Below, piece after piece: positions 61,407 to 64,000 of a stretch of DNA of 64,000 nucleotides (position 1 is the stretch's first letter; every line of letters begins with the position of its first letter). The stretch comes from CAYGTO01 sp964352815 (GTDB lineage: Bacteria > Pseudomonadota > Alphaproteobacteria > Rickettsiales > UBA3002): NCBI GenBank assembly GCA_964352815.1, contig CAYGTO010000003.1, positions 124,001-188,000 of the forward strand, written 5' to 3'. A program made the translations under genes and the position numbers. The notes below the pieces were generated by a model. It saw nothing but the letters and a program-made list of their open reading frames with translations, did not search any database and had not been told where the DNA came from.

Positions 61407-62339
61407 CTAAAGCTTTTCCATCAATTCCGGAACGATGTCGAACAGATCGCCCACCAGCCCATAATCGGCGATTTCGAAGATAGGCGCATTTTCGTCTTTA
61501 TTGATTGCAACGATCACTTTGGATTCCTTCATCCCCGCCAAATGCTGAATCGCGCCAGAAATACCAATCGCGATGTACAGCTCAGGCGCCACGATTTTTC
61601 CTGTCTGGCCGACCTGGTAATCGTTAGGCACATAGCCCGCATCGACGGCCGCGCGTGACGCACCAATCGCTGCGCCCAGCTTATCGGCCAGCGGCTCGAG
61701 TAGCCCATTAAATTTCTCGCCATCGCCAAAGCCGCGCCCACCAGAAATGACGATATTCGCAGCGGCAAGATCGGGGCGATCGCCCTCAGATTCGCTATGC
61801 GAGACATAGGTGGAAAGCCCTGAACTGGACGGGCATTCAATCACTTCAGCGCTCGCCGAACCGCTTTCACCTGCTTTATCAAAGCTTGAAGGTCGCACCG
61901 TAACCACCTTAATTTCGTCAGAACTTTGCACCGTTTCGATCGCATTACCCGCATAGATCGGGCGACGGAACGTGTCAGCCGATTCGACCGCAATAATGTC
62001 TGATATTTGCTGAACGTTCAATTTCGCTGCGATGCGCGGCATGATATCTTTGCCAGTCGTCGTTGCTGGTGCAAGGATATGCGAATAGCTGCTTGCAAGC
62101 GGCGCCACCAGCGCTTCCATATTCTCCGCAAGCGGCCAGCTGTAATGCCCGGCATCGGCATGGAGCACCTTCGCCACCCCGTCAATTTTTGTCGCCTGCG
62201 CGGCGGCATCGCCTGCATTATGGCCTGCTACAAGCAGATGAATGTCACCTGCACTCATTGCCTGCGCCGCGGCGACCGTCGCATGCGTCGCCGGATTCAC
62301 GGTTTTGTGATCATGTTCTGCAATGATTAATACTGCCAT
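61407..62339 (-). CDS. etfA: Electron transfer flavoprotein alpha subunit
   Basis: 310 aa. With EtfB it passes electrons from acyl-CoA and other dehydrogenases to the quinone pool via ETF-QO. C-terminal FAD domain: SGGRGFGDGEKF, AIGASRAAVDAGYVPND, QVGQTGKIVAPELYIAIG, GISGAIQHLAGM. Normal length. It is separated from etfB by 87 nt that are mostly a C-type palindrome. Confidence 0.97.
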   Translation of the reverse strand: MAVLIIAEHDHKTVNPATHATVAAAQAMSAGDIHLLVAGHNAGDAAAQATKIDGVAKVLHADAGHYSWPLAENMEALVAPLASSYSHILAPATTTGKDIMPRIAAKLNVQQISDIIAVESADTFRRPIYAGNAIETVQSSDEIKVVTVRPSSFDKAGESGSASAEVIECPSSSGLSTYVSHSESEGDRPDLAAANIVISGGRGFGDGEKFNGLLEPLADKLGAAIGASRAAVDAGYVPNDYQVGQTGKIVAPELYIAIGISGAIQHLAGMKESKVIVAINKDENAPIFEIADYGLVGDLFDIVPELMEKL

Positions 62340-62354
62340 ATTCTACTCCTACGT

Positions 62355-62426
62355 TTCGCGAAGGAGCGAAGCGACTGACGCGATCCAGGGCGTGACTCTG
62401 GATTGCTTCGCTACGCTCGCAAAGCG
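62355..62426 (-). repeat. C-type palindrome, copy 2 (etfB-etfA)
   Basis: 72 bp whose arms (GCGAAGGAGCGAAGC.. and ..GCTTCGCTACGCTCGC) pair over ~20 bp, with inner GATCCAG/CTGGATT. It fills the etfB-etfA spacer and would form a hairpin within the etfBA transcript. Confidence 0.8.
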
Positions 62427-63182
62427 TTACAACACCTTTGCTTCGTTCTTCAACTTATCGACCAGCTCATCAACATCTGCCACCTTCACCCCGCCGCTTC
62501 GTTTCGGCGGCTCGGTCACTTTGAGCACACTCACGCGCGGCGCAAGATCAATGCCGAGCGACGATGCTTCAACCGTCTCCATCGGCTTGCTGCGCGCTTT
62601 CATAATATCGGGCAGTTTCGCATAGCGCGGCTCATTCAGTCGCAAATCCGTCGTCACCACGCATGGTAGATTGAGGCCTACTGTCATTAAGCCGCCATCG
62701 ACTTCGCGGGTCACTTCGATGGCTTGACCATCGATCTTCAACTCCGAGGCGAAGGTTCCTTGGCCCCAGCCTAGCATGGCCGCGAGCATTTGGCCGGTTT
62801 GGTTTGCATCATCATCAATCGCCTGCTTACCCATAATGACCAGATCGGGCGATTCTTGTTTCACAATATGTTCAAGAATTTTCGATGCAGCCAGTGGCTG
62901 AATCACCTCATCTTCGCCGGTTTGAATGCGAATCGCCTTATCAACCCCGAGCGCCAGTGCGGTACGCAGCACATCTTCTACTTTCGCCGGACCAACCGAC
63001 ACGGCGACGACTTCGCTTGCTGCGCCCTTCTCTTTCAGGCGAATTGCTTCTTCCACCGCGATTTCATCGAACGGGTTCATCGACATTTTCACGCCGCCCA
63101 GCTCAACGCCAGTTTCATCGGATTTCACACGGATTTTGACATTGTAATCAACCACACGCTTGACGGGGACAAGGATTTTCAT
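62427..63182 (-). CDS. etfB: Electron transfer flavoprotein beta subunit
   Basis: 251 aa. AMP-binding partner of EtfA. Conserved KILVPVKRVVDYNVKIRVK, SMNPFDEIAVEEAIRLKEKG, IMGKQAIDDDANQTGQMLA, LNEPRYAKLPDIMKARSKP. First of the etfBA pair; a C-type repeat lies just upstream. Confidence 0.97.
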   Translation of the reverse strand: MKILVPVKRVVDYNVKIRVKSDETGVELGGVKMSMNPFDEIAVEEAIRLKEKGAASEVVAVSVGPAKVEDVLRTALALGVDKAIRIQTGEDEVIQPLAASKILEHIVKQESPDLVIMGKQAIDDDANQTGQMLAAMLGWGQGTFASELKIDGQAIEVTREVDGGLMTVGLNLPCVVTTDLRLNEPRYAKLPDIMKARSKPMETVEASSLGIDLAPRVSVLKVTEPPKRSGGVKVADVDELVDKLKNEAKVL

Positions 63183-63205
63183 CGGCCACCTTCCTGTTCG
63201 TTTTT

Positions 63206-63292
63206 CGTCATCTTCGAGCGAACTGCTGTTCGCCTCGGAGATCTATGTTACATCAGATTCCCGACGCTCGCTAGGCTCGGTCGAGAATGACG
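63206..63292 (-). repeat. C-type palindrome, copy 5 (upstream of etfB)
   Basis: 87 bp bounded by CGTCATCTTCGA and TCGAGAATGACG, with an inner GAGATCT..AGATTC stem. It lies 24 nt upstream of the etfB ATG, so it would be in the leader if transcription starts above it. Confidence 0.8.
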
Positions 63293-63368
63293 ATTTTGTT
63301 ATTAGAATGATTATAGCCGGAAATGCGCTTGCTCTCAAGCGACACTATGGATGCGTTGCAGCATGAAT

Positions 63369-63560
63369 TTAGGCCTGATTTGTCAGCAAGATAAAGGCGA
63401 TAATAGCCAGCGCAATGCCCTGAAACACCACCCGTGCGCCCATGAGCTTCACACCATATTTGCGGTTGAACTTCCCGCCGCGCACCATCGCGGCGATACC
63501 CACCAAGCAGATGAGGGCCGTAGCGATCATAAAAATCAAGAGTAATGTGTTTGGTTCCAT
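63369..63560 (-). CDS. Small HIG1-type (twin transmembrane) protein
   Basis: 63 aa with two membrane helices (LLLIFMIATALICLVGIAAM; VVFQGIALAIIAFILLTN) joined by the basic loop RGGKFNRKYGVKLMGARVV typical of alphaproteobacterial HIG1-domain proteins beside etfB. A role with respiratory complexes is known only for mitochondrial relatives. It starts 3 nt after the zf-CHCC gene. Confidence 0.8.
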   Translation of the reverse strand: MEPNTLLLIFMIATALICLVGIAAMVRGGKFNRKYGVKLMGARVVFQGIALAIIAFILLTNQA

Positions 63561-63563
63561 TGT

Positions 63564-63746
63564 TTATCCGCTCGCATAATGGCGTTCGTGGAAGACAAAG
63601 GTGCGGCTGCAATAGGGGCAGACGACCTGGTCTGTTTCTGGATCAATGTGCAGGTAGACACGCGGATGTCCTAGCGGACCAGAGCCACCGTCACAGCTGA
63701 CTTTTTTGTCATACACTTCGATCACTTCAAAAGGAGATTGGCTCAT
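63564..63746 (-). CDS. zf-CHCC zinc-finger protein (NDUFS6-like)
   Basis: 60 aa. C-x8-H-x14-C-x2-C zinc ligand pattern in CDGGSGPLGHP..VVCPYC, matching PF10276 (mitochondrial complex I subunit NDUFS6-like). Start at 63746 (MSQSPFEVIEV): GAGGA lies 4-5 nt upstream. It pairs with the HIG1-type gene near etfBA, as in other alphaproteobacteria. Confidence 0.85.
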   Translation of the reverse strand: MSQSPFEVIEVYDKKVSCDGGSGPLGHPRVYLHIDPETDQVVCPYCSRTFVFHERHYASG

Positions 63747-63793
63747 TTTATTCCTCTTTTTTGGATATAAGTCATTTTTCTCATCGCGCAAGC

Positions 63794-64000
63794 TTATGGG
63801 AACACAAACACGGCATTTTTCTGCCCAGTCACCACAGAAGAACGCCGCGCTGAACGACTGTTCGGAAAGACCGCATCGGGCTGCAAACTACGAATCACAG
63901 AGACGCTCGACGTCGATGGCCGTACTCCTTCAGGGCGAAGACTGCGCGGCGCAGAGGATACAGACACTTCAATCGGTTTCACGCTTGGGTCGTCTTCCTG
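63794..64000 (-). CDS. Partial hypothetical protein (5' end outside window)
   Basis: C-terminal 68 residues of a longer ORF that continues beyond 64000. Ser/Arg/Pro/Val-rich and probably disordered (SVSSAPRSLRPEGVRPSTSS..). No family visible from this fragment. Confidence 0.45.
   Translation of the reverse strand, partial: QEDDPSVKPIEVSVSSAPRSLRPEGVRPSTSSVSVIRSLQPDAVFPNSRSARRSSVVTGQKNAVFVFP

Overview
The window is about 64 kb of an alphaproteobacterial chromosome. The evidence is gene content and order: a complete dcw cluster running mraZ to ftsZ, followed by lpxC, bamD, recN and ligA; rnpB beside mraZ; fliX divergent from flgI; a DUF1476 (F1-ATPase zeta) gene next to purC-purS-purQ-purL-bolA-grxD; and etfBA with HIG1-type and zf-CHCC small genes. 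GC is about 50%. Many orphan genes and many dispersed palindromic repeats recall deep-branching or host-associated lineages (Micavibrio, Rickettsiales, Holosporales and relatives). I cannot name the organism.

Layout. 1-1.7 kb: the 3' end of a probable 6S RNA, fau (folate) and a YmdB-type phosphoesterase. 1.8-11.1 kb: two orphan genes, then a flagellar block. On the minus strand this holds flgI, a flgJ-like gene, a flgN-like gene, fliW, fliK and a small unknown; on the plus strand fliX, an HTH gene and dksA. Two sigma-54 sites (flgI, fliK) and a sigma-70-like promoter (fliX) can be read. 11.1-37.4 kb: a minus-strand run, transcribed from a mraZ promoter carrying a 10-bp-periodic MraZ-box array, making peptidoglycan precursors (murE, F, D, G, C, B, mraY, ddl) and division proteins (FtsL, I, W, Q, A, Z), followed by lpxC, bamD, recN, ligA and prmA. 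37.5-42.7 kb: rnpB, small orphans, an AmpD-like amidase, an EamA transporter, a DjlA-like chaperone and the DUF1476 gene. 42.8-48.7 kb: the purine cluster purC, S, Q, L, then bolA and grxD. 48.7-64 kb: rpsD, an orphan two-gene module behind a Pho-box-like site, trmJ, cimA, gltX, nadE, uup, etfAB and two small conserved genes.

The most unusual content is a set of nested-hairpin repeats of about 70-160 bp in at least five families, both between genes and in frame inside genes (trmJ twice, cimA, murB, the ampD-like gene). In two families the copies keep the same ends, linkers or loops but have unrelated stem sequences that are still self-complementary. This points to an unusual copying or maintenance process. 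Two copies of one family end 22 and 23 nt upstream of the purQ and bolA start codons. No transposase or reverse transcriptase is present in the window.
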